Assembly: GCA_021299375.1 (NCBI GenBank)
Contig: JAJTGR010000008.1
Location: 1 to 33,784 of the forward strand
DNA length: 33,784 nucleotides
Reading direction: 5' to 3'
Source: Gemmatimonadota bacterium
GTDB taxonomy: Bacteria; Gemmatimonadota; Gemmatimonadetes; Gemmatimonadales; Gemmatimonadaceae
In this document: positions 15,459-23,311 of the stretch, piece by piece
Layout of the letters: each line of letters starts with the position of its first letter
Numbering within the stretch: the first letter of the stretch is position 1
Position numbers and translations under genes: made by a program
Notes under the pieces: model-generated
What the model was told of the DNA's origin: nothing
Seen by the model: the letters and a program-made list of their open reading frames with translations, nothing else
Database searches by the model: none

Positions 15459-18400
15459 GGCACGGGCTCCGGCGTCACCCGCAGTCCGGTCAGCCCACCG
15501 GCCGGCCCCACCGCCGCGACCACACGATAGCGCTCGCGGCCGTACCAGGCGTAGTACTCGGTTTCGGTATCGTCGCCCAGCGTGCGCCGCACCAGGAACT
15601 CCAGGCGTGTGGGGGCGCCCTTGTCGCGCAACAGGCTGGTCAACGCGGCTCGCAGGCGCGGAAAGATGGTCTGCCGCACGAACGCGAAGTCGGTGAGCTG
15701 CAGCTCGCCGCGCGCGGTCTTCTCCAGCATGCGGGACACAAAGGCCGTGGTGGCCGGATCGGGGTCGGCGCTGGGCGTGGTCACCGGCGGCACCGGCGCC
15801 AGCGTCGAGTCGTAGAGCGCCGCCACCGCCGTGGCGATCGTGACCGGTGCCATGGTCCGGGCGTTCGACAACACGACCACCGCGAGGTCGCGGCCAGTGT
15901 AGCGCGAATACTGCGTCACGAACCCTTGCCACGTGCCGCCGTGTTCGTGCAGCGGTGCCCCACCCGCCTCGCCGATGAACCAGCCGAATCCGTAGCCGTA
16001 CGTCCGCCCGCTGTTGAGCGTCATGGGCGTCAGGATGCGCGCCCAGCTCTCCGGCTTCAGCACGGCCCGGGTGCGCACCACCTCGTTCCACGCGACCATG
16101 TCGCGCAGCGACAGCAGCAGCGAGCCGTCGGCGGTGGTGTTCAGACGCGGCGCCACCCACGCCGCGTTCTCCCAGCCGCCGGGTACCGGCAGATAGCCGC
16201 GGGCACGATGCGGCACCACCGCACTTTCGGTGATGACGCGAATGGTGGGCATGCCGGCCGGCGTGAACAGGCGCTGCCGCAGGAACTCGTGGTACGGCAT
16301 GCCGGTCACGCGCGTCATGATGATCCCGAGCATGACGTACCCGGTATTCGAGTAGTTCCAGCGCGTGCCCGGCGCGAACTCCAGCGGCAGCGCGGCCGCC
16401 ATGCGCAGCAGGTCGTCGTCGGTATAGTCGCGGCGGTAGTCGAAGCCGTCGGCGGTGTAATCGGGCAGCCCCGAGCTGTGATCGAGCAGATGACGCAGGC
16501 GGATGGGTTGCCACGCCGCGGGGGCCTCGGGCAGGTACCGCCGGACCGGGGCCTCCAGATCGAGCCGACCATCTTCGACGAGTGCCATGATGCCAGCGCT
16601 GGTGAACTGCTTGCCCATGGAGCCCGACTGGAACATGGTGACGTCGGTGACCGGCGTGCGATGCTCCAGCTCGGCCACGCCGTACCCACGCGCCAGCACG
16701 AGTTCACCGCCGCGCATGATTGCCAGGGCGAGTCCCGGGACGCGCAGCTGTTCCATGGTGCGGCGGACCAGCGTATCCACCGCCGCCAGCGTGGGCGTGG
16801 CGGTGCGGCGCAGGGCCCAAGGGAGCGTGAGCGGCGTGGTGGTGGGCCATACCCGATCCAGCGTCCCGCCACGATAGAGCATACCGGCCTTCATCACGAA
16901 GGCGATGTCGCGCGCATGGCGAATGTCCTGGAGCGGGTTGGCGTCGAGCACCACGAGATCGGCCACCTTGCCCGCCTCGAGTGTGCCCAGCTCACGCTCG
17001 AGCCCCAGCGCGTAGGCCCCTTCCACGGTGGCCACGCGCAGCACCTCGTGCGGGCGCATGCCGCCGCCGGCGAGCAGTTGCATCTCCCAGTGATTGGAGA
17101 GTCCCTGCACCTCACCGTGCCCACCGAGGCCGATGTGCCCACCGGCGCGCAACACGGCGGCCGCCCCGGCCGCGACCTCGCGATCCTGATAGTCCTCCGG
17201 TGCAAACCACAGCAGCCGGCTCGAGGTCCGCTGATACAACTGCCCGGGCGGGAACCACCGATCCACCCGCGCCTCCTCGTGCGGGCGCTCGTTCGCCAGC
17301 AGGCGGTAGATGGGCAGGGCTGCACCGAAGCTCACCACCACCGTGGGCGTGTTCACGATGCCGGTACGCGCGAACAGCTGCACCAGATCGTCACGCAGGG
17401 GAGCCTCCGGCACGGCGTGCTCGAGACCACTGAAGCCGTCGATGGCGTGCGTGATGTCTTCCTTGCCATCAGCGCCCCCTTCGGTGGTGGGCATCATGCC
17501 CATCTCGCGCGCCGCCTGCACCAGCCACTGCCGCTGCTGCCGGTTGCCGAGCTGGTACGCCTTGAGATACGGCGTGCGATACACGTCGCGATACCGCGCG
17601 AGCGCGCGCCGCAGGTCGTCGAGGGTGTGGTAGTCGATGTTGCCGAAGATGCCGGGGCCGGTGGAGAACACCCGCGGACTCGGCACCCCATCGACCTCCA
17701 CCATGTCGGCCACCGCAAAGATGTCCGGTGTGACCTGCGGATCCCGAATGGTGGTGATCCCGTGCGCGAGATTGGCGAACCCATTGGTGGACTCGGGCTG
17801 CGGCAGGTCGGCCACGGAGAGTGTGCCCTGCCCGGACCCCCAGTGGGCGTGCACGTCGATGAAACCGGGCACGATGTACTTGCCACCGAGCTCCATCACG
17901 CGCGCGTCGGTCGGGATGGGGCGCGCATCCCGTGCCCCCACCTGCGTCAGCCGACCATTGGTGATGTGGACATCGGCGTTCGCCAGCACCTCGTCGCCGC
18001 GCATGGTGATGACCGTGGCCCCGCGCAGCACCAGCGTGCCGGTGGTCTGGGCGCGTGGCAGCTGTACACGCGACGGCGAGACGGTGTCCGCGATCCCGCG
18101 ACCGACCGTTCCACCGGCCGCGGGCGGCGTTCTCGGCGCCGGACCGAGCACGCGCACCGCCCCCCCGGTGGCGGCGATCTCCACCTGCTGCGCATCGCTC
18201 GGTAGCCCACCCGGCGGCGCCATGAGTGTCGACGCGCGCGGGGCCATGGTGGCCACGAGGCGGGTGCCGTCGTCGCTCCAGCGCGGGCCATGCCAGAACG
18301 CCGGCGCACCGCTGAGACGGACCGGCGCGCCCCGCCCATCGGCGCGAGCCTTCCACAACGCGCCGCCCTCTTCGTTCCACGTCACGTAGGCGATCCAGCG

Positions 18401-19669
18401 TCCGTCGGGCGACCAGGCCGGCGTGAACTCGCGCGCGCGTGGAACTCCCGTGAGCATGCGCGGGGGGCTGCCGGGTGCACCGGCCACCCAGATGCGCCCG
18501 AGCGCCGAGAACGCCACGCGCCCGTCGCGCGCGGTGGTGACATGCTGGACGATGCGGGCGCGCACGGCGCCGGTATCGAGCTGCTGCGGCGTGCGCAGCG
18601 TGGGCGTCACGGTGAGCGCCACGTCGACCGTGAAGGGAACGACCGTGTCGCTGCCATCGTGCAGGCCCAGCCGGTGAATGCGCCCCCCGAATGCGGCGAA
18701 CACGAAGCGCCCATCCGGCGAGAACGCCGCATTGGGAAGCACATCGCGCGACGCCCGCGCCTCGAGCTGGTGCCGGTCCACCGGATAGGCAAGCCAGCGC
18801 TCGGCGCCCGTGGCGAGCTGGCGCACCTTGAGCCCCGTGCGGCCGTCACGCACCGTGCCGTACACCAGCGTGGCGCCGTCGGGCGAGAGCAGCGGCTTCA
18901 TGGCCGGCGTCCCCTCCACCACCACGGGCGTGGGCGCGCCGCCGGCAAGGGGCAGGCGCAGGATGGTGCTGCTCGGCCCGTTGCGACTGCCGTACGGCCG
19001 CGGCGTGACCGACGTGAACCAGAGGCTCTGCCCGTCGCGATCAGGGACGGCCCCGTACGGCCCGGGTGCCGGCGCCGAGACGAGCGGTTGCGCCGGGCCG
19101 TTGCTGTTTTCCAGCAAGCGCGCGCCTTCTCCGGTGGTCGCATCGTACCGCCACAGCTCCGCGGTGCGCGTGGTATACGGTGCCGTGACCGTGACCACGA
19201 TGGCACGCCCGTCGGTCGTCCATGCCGGTGAGAGCATGCCGGCGCGCGGCAGCTGGGTGAGCTGCCGTGGCGCGGAGCCGTCGGCGTTGGCAATCCAGAC
19301 ATTGTCGGAGCCGCTTTCGTCGCTGATGTAGACCAGCTGCGCCCCGGTGGGCGAGTAGCGGGGCTGCGACTGGAACGCGAGACCCGTGAGCACCGGCTGC
19401 GCCCGCCCACCCGTCACGGGGAGCGTGTAGAGGTCACCCAGCAGTTCGAACACCAGCGCGCGGCCATCGGGGCGCACATCGAGCGATACCCACGTGCCTT
19501 CCGAGGTCGTGAAGGCAATGGTGCGGCGCGCCGTCGCCGTCGCCGTCGTGGTCGCCGGCGCTTGCGCCTGTGCGGACGTGCTCGGCAGCGCCGTAGACAG
19601 CATGAGGCCGACCGCCTGCCATGATCGCCACAGGGCGGACCTCCGAGTCGGGGCAGATTCCACTGACAT
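15455..19669 (-). CDS. Exported fusion: TolB-like propeller + amidohydrolase + serine beta-lactamase-like enzyme
   Basis: One uninterrupted frame of 1404 residues. Residues 1-36 are a signal peptide (ending SAQAQA). Residues ~45-510 are a WD40/TolB-like propeller (SLDVRPDGRALVF, YSPTGAQLVYISDE, FSPDGRFVFAAFGG, WSPDGRWIAYVTW). Residues ~545-935 are an amidohydrolase of the imidazolonepropionase-like type: HAH (607-609), a probable carboxylated Lys 703 (YLKAYQ), His 751 (GLEHAVP), His 851 (GGHGEVQG), and the C-terminal GTLEAGKVADLVVLDANP. Residues ~960-1285 are a class C/PBP4-like serine hydrolase with SMGK (Ser 1017-Lys 1020), YSN (1106-1108) and HGG (1243-1245). Residues ~1305-1404 form a small alpha/beta tail. 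Propeller-amidohydrolase proteins are known; adding a second, mechanistically unrelated amide-hydrolysing domain is unusual. It follows tetR by 7 bp and is coupled to the deacylase. Confidence 0.9.
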   Translation of the reverse strand: MSVESAPTRRSALWRSWQAVGLMLSTALPSTSAQAQAPATTTATATARRTIAFTTSEGTWVSLDVRPDGRALVFELLGDLYTLPVTGGRAQPVLTGLAFQSQPRYSPTGAQLVYISDESGSDNVWIANADGSAPRQLTQLPRAGMLSPAWTTDGRAIVVTVTAPYTTRTAELWRYDATTGEGARLLENSNGPAQPLVSAPAPGPYGAVPDRDGQSLWFTSVTPRPYGSRNGPSSTILRLPLAGGAPTPVVVEGTPAMKPLLSPDGATLVYGTVRDGRTGLKVRQLATGAERWLAYPVDRHQLEARASRDVLPNAAFSPDGRFVFAAFGGRIHRLGLHDGSDTVVPFTVDVALTVTPTLRTPQQLDTGAVRARIVQHVTTARDGRVAFSALGRIWVAGAPGSPPRMLTGVPRAREFTPAWSPDGRWIAYVTWNEEGGALWKARADGRGAPVRLSGAPAFWHGPRWSDDGTRLVATMAPRASTLMAPPGGLPSDAQQVEIAATGGAVRVLGPAPRTPPAAGGTVGRGIADTVSPSRVQLPRAQTTGTLVLRGATVITMRGDEVLANADVHITNGRLTQVGARDARPIPTDARVMELGGKYIVPGFIDVHAHWGSGQGTLSVADLPQPESTNGFANLAHGITTIRDPQVTPDIFAVADMVEVDGVPSPRVFSTGPGIFGNIDYHTLDDLRRALARYRDVYRTPYLKAYQLGNRQQRQWLVQAAREMGMMPTTEGGADGKEDITHAIDGFSGLEHAVPEAPLRDDLVQLFARTGIVNTPTVVVSFGAALPIYRLLANERPHEEARVDRWFPPGQLYQRTSSRLLWFAPEDYQDREVAAGAAAVLRAGGHIGLGGHGEVQGLSNHWEMQLLAGGGMRPHEVLRVATVEGAYALGLERELGTLEAGKVADLVVLDANPLQDIRHARDIAFVMKAGMLYRGGTLDRVWPTTTPLTLPWALRRTATPTLAAVDTLVRRTMEQLRVPGLALAIMRGGELVLARGYGVAELEHRTPVTDVTMFQSGSMGKQFTSAGIMALVEDGRLDLEAPVRRYLPEAPAAWQPIRLRHLLDHSSGLPDYTADGFDYRRDYTDDDLLRMAAALPLEFAPGTRWNYSNTGYVMLGIIMTRVTGMPYHEFLRQRLFTPAGMPTIRVITESAVVPHRARGYLPVPGGWENAAWVAPRLNTTADGSLLLSLRDMVAWNEVVRTRAVLKPESWARILTPMTLNSGRTYGYGFGWFIGEAGGAPLHEHGGTWQGFVTQYSRYTGRDLAVVVLSNARTMAPVTIATAVAALYDSTLAPVPPVTTPSADPDPATTAFVSRMLEKTARGELQLTDFAFVRQTIFPRLRAALTSLLRDKGAPTRLEFLVRRTLGDDTETEYYAWYGRERYRVVAAVGPAGGLTGLRVTPEPVP

Positions 19670-19676
19670 CTCCGCG

Positions 19677-20090
19677 TCAGCCCGTCACGAGATGTCGCAC
19701 CGGCTCGCGTGCAAAGGCACGCGGCCAGGACGCGCTCGGGACCGGGGCGTTCATGACCAGGTGAATGCACTGGCCCTTCACACAGAGGGCCAGCGTCGTG
19801 GCACTGGGGGCCGGGTCGGCATCCGGGGGCCGGTCGCCGGTCTCCCGCAGCGGCGCGACGGCGGTCGCCGTCGCCCGCGCCGAGGGGCGGTCGACCGCCA
19901 GGTGCCTGGCCTGGCGCCGCCCGGCGTCCTCGGGCGGGACAGCGTGGGTGAGTACACCCGTGGTCTTCCCGCGGGCCGCTGCAACGAAACGCAACGTCAG
20001 CTGCGCGAGTGCGCGCGACGCGATGACGTCGGCAGCCGCCCGCGCCATGGCCTCGCGGCGCTCCCGGTGATCGCCCTTGGGTCGGCTCAT
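19677..20090 (-). CDS. TetR-family regulator, shortened
   Basis: A 137-residue TetR-like protein. The DNA-binding part is complete: MSRPKGDHRERREAMARAAA, then VIASRALAQLTLRFVAAA and the recognition helix GKTTGVLTH. After residue 49 the expected ligand-binding helices are poorly matched (the usual Y-F-x-x-K-D-x-L is replaced by AVPPEDAG), but the last 35 residues (CVKGQCIHLVMN...REPVRHLVTG) resemble the family C-terminus. Normal length is ~190-200 residues, so about 60 residues of the ligand pocket seem deleted or frame-scrambled. It stops 7 bp before the start of the fusion gene, hence same operon. The ATG at 20090 is chosen because the longer upstream frame is repeat-derived. It may still bind DNA but not respond to its ligand. 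Confidence 0.65.
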   Translation of the reverse strand: MSRPKGDHRERREAMARAAADVIASRALAQLTLRFVAAARGKTTGVLTHAVPPEDAGRRQARHLAVDRPSARATATAVAPLRETGDRPPDADPAPSATTLALCVKGQCIHLVMNAPVPSASWPRAFAREPVRHLVTG

Positions 20091-20128
20091 CGGCTCCGTG
20101 CCGGATGTGCGGCGTGTGGCATGCTTCG

Positions 20129-20144
20129 CATAACCTGCGTTATG
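20129..20144. promoter_or_regulatory. Inverted repeat CATAAC-n4-GTTATG upstream of tetR
   Basis: CATAAC (20129-20134), spacer CTGC, GTTATG (20139-20144), 39 bp upstream of the tetR start in the only AT-rich patch nearby. Such 16-bp palindromes are typical TetR operators, and on the minus strand it overlaps a TTATGC hexamer that could be a -10 box. I infer autoregulation of the tetR-fusion-deacylase operon. Confidence 0.5.
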
Positions 20145-20169
20145 GTAACGTGGCGCCAGTCGGCTGTCC

Positions 20170-20706
20170 ATGTTGGGCCCCGCAGGTGGTTGCCGACCAG
20201 TGTCCCGGGTGCGGCTTTCGAGTTCGACGTGCCCTCGCGCGCCAGCGCCGGCTCCCGACGACGACGGCGTTGATGACGGTGTTGACGACGGCGTTGATGA
20301 CGGCGTTGATGACGGTGTCGACCACGGTGATGCAGTCGCTCCTGAGCACGCACCGGCGCCAGCGCCGCGCTTCCGCATGAGCCGTGACCGCATCGTCGGA
20401 TGCCTCGCCGACCCGCAGCGCTTTCACGCGTGGGTGGACATGGGCGTGGCCGGTGGGGCTGCCGCCCGTCCGGCTGCAGTGTGCGGCATCGCGCGCGCGC
20501 TGGCCTGGCGCACGTGGGCGCGGATTTCCGATGGAGGGTGGTTCGGCAAGCCCACTCTCGACCTGTGCTTCGCGCGGTCCGACTGGGGCCCCGAGGACAC
20601 CGCGCGTGGAGCGGAGACGCTGGTGGCGGCCACGCCGTGGGGAGCGCGCGCCATCATGGGCCGCCTGTGGTGGCCGACTCGGCCACCGGTGCGTAGCATA
20701 CCCTGA
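20170..20706 (+). CDS. Hypothetical protein with an acidic DDGV tandem repeat
   Basis: A 178-residue open frame, not recognised. It contains an acidic block of DDGV repeats (~30-53) encoded by a 12-bp tandem repeat, then APAPAPRFRMSRDRIVGCL and a Trp-rich C-terminal part (FHAWVDMGVAGG, WRTWARISDGGWFGKPTLDL, SDWGPEDTARGAE). An internal ATG at 20377 (MSRDRIV) would exclude the repeat. The opposite strand over the repeat reads as Ser-Thr-Pro and is less protein-like elsewhere. Whether this is a gene at all is uncertain. Confidence 0.3.
   Translation: MLGPAGGCRPVSRVRLSSSTCPRAPAPAPDDDGVDDGVDDGVDDGVDDGVDHGDAVAPEHAPAPAPRFRMSRDRIVGCLADPQRFHAWVDMGVAGGAAARPAAVCGIARALAWRTWARISDGGWFGKPTLDLCFARSDWGPEDTARGAETLVAATPWGARAIMGRLWWPTRPPVRSIP
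20258..20328. repeat. 12-bp tandem repeat (GTTGATGACGGC), about 5-6 units
   Basis: Units read GTTGATGACGGT, GTTGACGACGGC, GTTGATGACGGC, GTTGATGACGGT, then GTCGACCACGGT, with a partial unit at the left. The period is four codons, so copy-number change would keep any frame through it. Differences are mainly T/C transitions at third positions. Confidence 0.85.
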
Positions 20707-20749
20707 TCCCCGTGCACCGGCGCGGGGGCCTCCTCGGTTCGATCAGGCC

Positions 20750-21751
20750 ATGTCGATACGCCTTCGCTGGATTGCCGCGACCACGCTGTATGCGGTTTCG
20801 CTCGGTACGGCCGCCGGCGCGCAGACGGACGCCGGTCAACCGGTCATTGCCGCGCGCATGGCCTACAACGACGCCATCGCGAAGCGCGATCCGGTCGGCA
20901 TGCGCGCGGTGCTCTCGCCCACCTTCCACATGGTGCTGGGGCGGAGCTCGCAGACCCATGGCGCCGACCAGGCGATGTCACGCATGCAGGCGAGCTTCGC
21001 GACCGACTCGCTCTTCCGCTGCGTGCGCACGCCCGATCAGGTGGACATGAACGCGGCGTGGGGGCTCGCGCAGGAATCGGGGCACTGGCGCTGCCGCTAT
21101 GCCGGTGTGCCGGCGGGTGCGCCCGAGGGAACCGCGACCGGGACCTATAACGCCAAGTGGCAGCGCGACACCGGTGGCGCGTGGCGGTTGCAGGCGGAGA
21201 TCTTCACGACGCTCGACTGTGTGGGGCCGTCGACGGCGTGCGCCAGGCCGGAGGCCGTCCCCGCGTCGAGCGGATCCCTGCCGGAAGCCACCGGCTCATC
21301 GGCCGCCGCCGTTCGTGCCGCGAGGCGGTGGTACAACGCGGCGATGCTGCGGGCCGATGCCGACGGGATCATGGCGCTCTACACCCCCGACTTTCACGCC
21401 ATCTTCGGGCGGGGGACCCACATCGAGGGGGTCGACGCTGCGCGCGCCGACTGGGAAGCCGACTTTCGGACCACCGGCCCGGCGGCCTGCAACCGCCAGA
21501 CGGATTCGGTGACGGTGAACGAGGCGTGGGGGCTCGCGCACGAGCGGGGGCATTGGACGTGCCGCAATGCCGTGAACGGCGGGGTGAGCACCCCCAGCGG
21601 CGTGTACTTCGCCAAGTGGGAGCGGGACGTGACCGCCCGGTGGCGGGTGCAGGCTGAGGTGTATACCACGCTGCAGTGCCTGGGATCGCCGGCCGGATGC
21701 CAACCGCCCGAGCCGGTGGCGGCCTTTGTGCCCGGGCCTCGTGGGCCATGA
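20750..21751 (+). CDS. Exported protein with two NTF2/SnoaL-like domains
   Basis: 333 residues with a signal peptide MSIRLRWIAATTLYAVSLGTAAGAQ. The mature part is a tandem duplication of a DUF4440/SnoaL-like fold. Repeat 1 (~32-155): AARMAYNDAIAKRDPVGMRAVLSPTFHMVLGR, AWGLAQESGHWRCR, YNAKWQRDTGGAWRLQAEIFTTLDC. Repeat 2 (~188-315): AARRWYNAAMLRADADGIMALYTPDFHAIFGRG, AWGLAHERGHWTCR, YFAKWERDVTARWRVQAEVYTTLQC. The Cys residues (HWRC, TLDC and counterparts) recur in both halves and may form disulphides. Such domains often bind small hydrophobic ligands or act as isomerase-like scaffolds; no catalytic role can be assigned. ATG at 20750 is placed by the signal peptide. Confidence 0.8.
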   Translation: MSIRLRWIAATTLYAVSLGTAAGAQTDAGQPVIAARMAYNDAIAKRDPVGMRAVLSPTFHMVLGRSSQTHGADQAMSRMQASFATDSLFRCVRTPDQVDMNAAWGLAQESGHWRCRYAGVPAGAPEGTATGTYNAKWQRDTGGAWRLQAEIFTTLDCVGPSTACARPEAVPASSGSLPEATGSSAAAVRAARRWYNAAMLRADADGIMALYTPDFHAIFGRGTHIEGVDAARADWEADFRTTGPAACNRQTDSVTVNEAWGLAHERGHWTCRNAVNGGVSTPSGVYFAKWERDVTARWRVQAEVYTTLQCLGSPAGCQPPEPVAAFVPGPRGP

Positions 21752-21781
21752 GCGCGCGTTCCTCCGCTGATCACGCCGTCG

Positions 21782-21955
21782 TCACTGCCTGCAGCGGAAC
21801 GCCACCCCCGGCATCGTTCCCGCGAGGGCTCCGTCCCGGATGACGGCGGCCCCATGCACGACGAGGTGGCGGACTCCCACGCGGAGGCCGACGGCCGTCG
21901 CCGGCCGGACATGCAGGCGATGGCCTGCTCGAGCGTCAGTACGTGCCGCTCACCC
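21782..21955 (-). pseudogene. Amidohydrolase (D-aminoacylase-like) C-terminal scraps
   Basis: Two minus frames give HVLTLEQAIACMSG (about 21948-21905) and, after a shift, RHLVVHGAAVIRDGALAGTM...FRCRQ ending at the TGA at 21782-21784. These are the last helices and the final strand (V-x-G-x-x-V-x-RDGA-x-TG-x-x-PG) of N-acyl-D-amino-acid deacylases, with the intervening segment missing. The intact paralogue at 13875-15458 carries the same ending (FVLRDGAMTGAKPG). Confidence 0.5.
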
Positions 21956-21984
21956 ACCCACCCCGCCTCCGGCGTCTCCTCGCT

Positions 21985-22759
21985 CGCCCAGGCCGACAGC
22001 AACCGGTTCACCTCCGGGTCGGTGCGAAACGCCCCGAGGAGCCCCCCGCTTGCCACCCCCAGTGAGAAGGGCGATGTCTCTCCCTCGATCGCCTGCGCCA
22101 GCCCGCGACAGACCCCGTCGAGGTCGCCAAGACCGACGTGGATGTTCCGATGCGTAAAGGCCGGCACGAACTCCCCATCCTTTGCACGATTGTCGAACAC
22201 GTCACCCGCCTCGTCCACGCGCCGGCGCGCGCGAGGATCAGGCCGCAGAGGCTCACGTAGAAGGGCGCCCGTGAGACGGACCGTACGCGACGCACCAGCG
22301 GCAGCGCGTCCGCGTGCCGACCAAGCGCCCCCGGCAACACGGCGTGCGTCCACATCGCCAGCAGGTGCTCCGAACGACGCCGCGCCCGCACTTCGTCTCG
22401 GCCGATTCCGGCGCCAGCATCATGGCCCGCTCGACTGCGGCGCCCGCCAACGCCACGTTCTCGGAGCGGCGTGTCCAGCCGTACACGCGCCAAGTACCGT
22501 AGCAGTCCGCCAAGCTGCACCACGCCATCTGGATGTCGAAGACGTCGGTCATCTCGACATCGAATCGCTCGGACCAGCGCTGGTACCCGCTTGCGGCCGC
22601 CACGAGTTGTGCCGGCACGCGGAGGCGTGACCCGGCACGCCGGACACTACCCTCGAGCACGTGCGCCACGTTGCGCTGTGCCCCGATGTCGCGCACGTCG
22701 AATTCGCTTGCCCGGTACCGGAAGGCCGAGGTGCGTGACGCCACCCGTCCGTCCTTCAC
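21985..22759 (-). pseudogene. TolB/TPR-type signalling protein remnant
   Basis: The frame from 22759 reads VASRTSAFRYRASEFDVRDI, then GAQRNVAHVLEGSVRRAGSR, RVPAQLVAAASGYQRWSERF and DVFDIQ. This is the hallmark block of the periplasmic TolB-like region in CadC-like, adenylate-cyclase or Ser/Thr-kinase TPR proteins. It then jumps to TPR-like sequence (SLADCYGTWRVYG, AAVERAMMLAPESAE), changes frame, and ends with FTHRNIHVGLGDLDGVCRGL and TDPEVNRLLSAW, resembling the last TPRs of the same family. The N-terminal output domain is absent, an internal deletion follows DIQ, and at least two frameshifts are needed. Clearly non-functional. Confidence 0.65.
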
Positions 22760-23311
22760 GGCGGTGAGGGCCGACGTCGGATCCTCGGCAAGGCCGTCGC
22801 CGAAACACGGGTTCTCGGCGTGACCGCCGACGTCAACGCCGTGGCCATGGCCATGCCCGACTCGAAGCGATCGGCAAAGTGAAGCCCGTCCTGGCCGACT
22901 CGGTCACGAATAGCGTCGCCTTCGCGATGTCCGCGAACGTGCCGTCATGCGCCGCGAGCAGCGCGGTGGGCGGGCTTCCGTTCGCGCAGCGCGGTGCGCG
23001 TGACCATGTTGTCGGCCTCGATGAACTCCGGCGTCTGCCGTAGGCTTCGTGGCGCCGGTGGGTTGTGCCGGAGGCTATCGTGCTGATCCGCCGCGCGGAA
23101 GTCGCTCACGTGTCTGGCGCGCACGGCGTCGACCGTGAGGGAGCGCTCCCTCGCGTGAACGCCAGACGATCTGGCTCTCGGGGAACGCAGGCCGTGTGCG
23201 GCGCATCGACTTCCCGGCTGGTGGCGACATGGTCAACGTCGAGGAGAAGGCCGTGTTCAACCGGCCGGAGGTGCGAACACGAGGGCGCGTGCTCAGCACA
23301 GGACAGGAACG
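22760..23311. other. 550-bp stretch with unassigned coding-like scraps
   Basis: No family was recognised. A minus frame (about 23150-22945) reads RSLTVDAVRARHVSDFRAAD... and ends QTPEFIEADNMVTRTALRER; a plus frame (about 23155-23300) reads RIDFPAGGDMVNVEEKAVFN. Both have a protein-like residue mix and could be further gene remnants, but neither can be named. Confidence 0.3.

Noticed and set aside
13797-15530. 577-residue plus-strand open frame opposite the deacylase gene
   Set aside because: His/Arg-rich shadow without motifs.
15389-18205. 938-residue plus-strand open frame opposite the fusion gene
   Set aside because: Rich in His, Arg and Gly with no family motif, and it mirrors the well-supported minus-strand gene. 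It is a GC-driven antisense shadow.
20258-20328. Possible thrombospondin-type calcium-binding repeat protein
   Set aside because: The DDGV period of four residues is too short for the D-x-D-x-D-G loops of known families, and the host ORF itself is doubtful.
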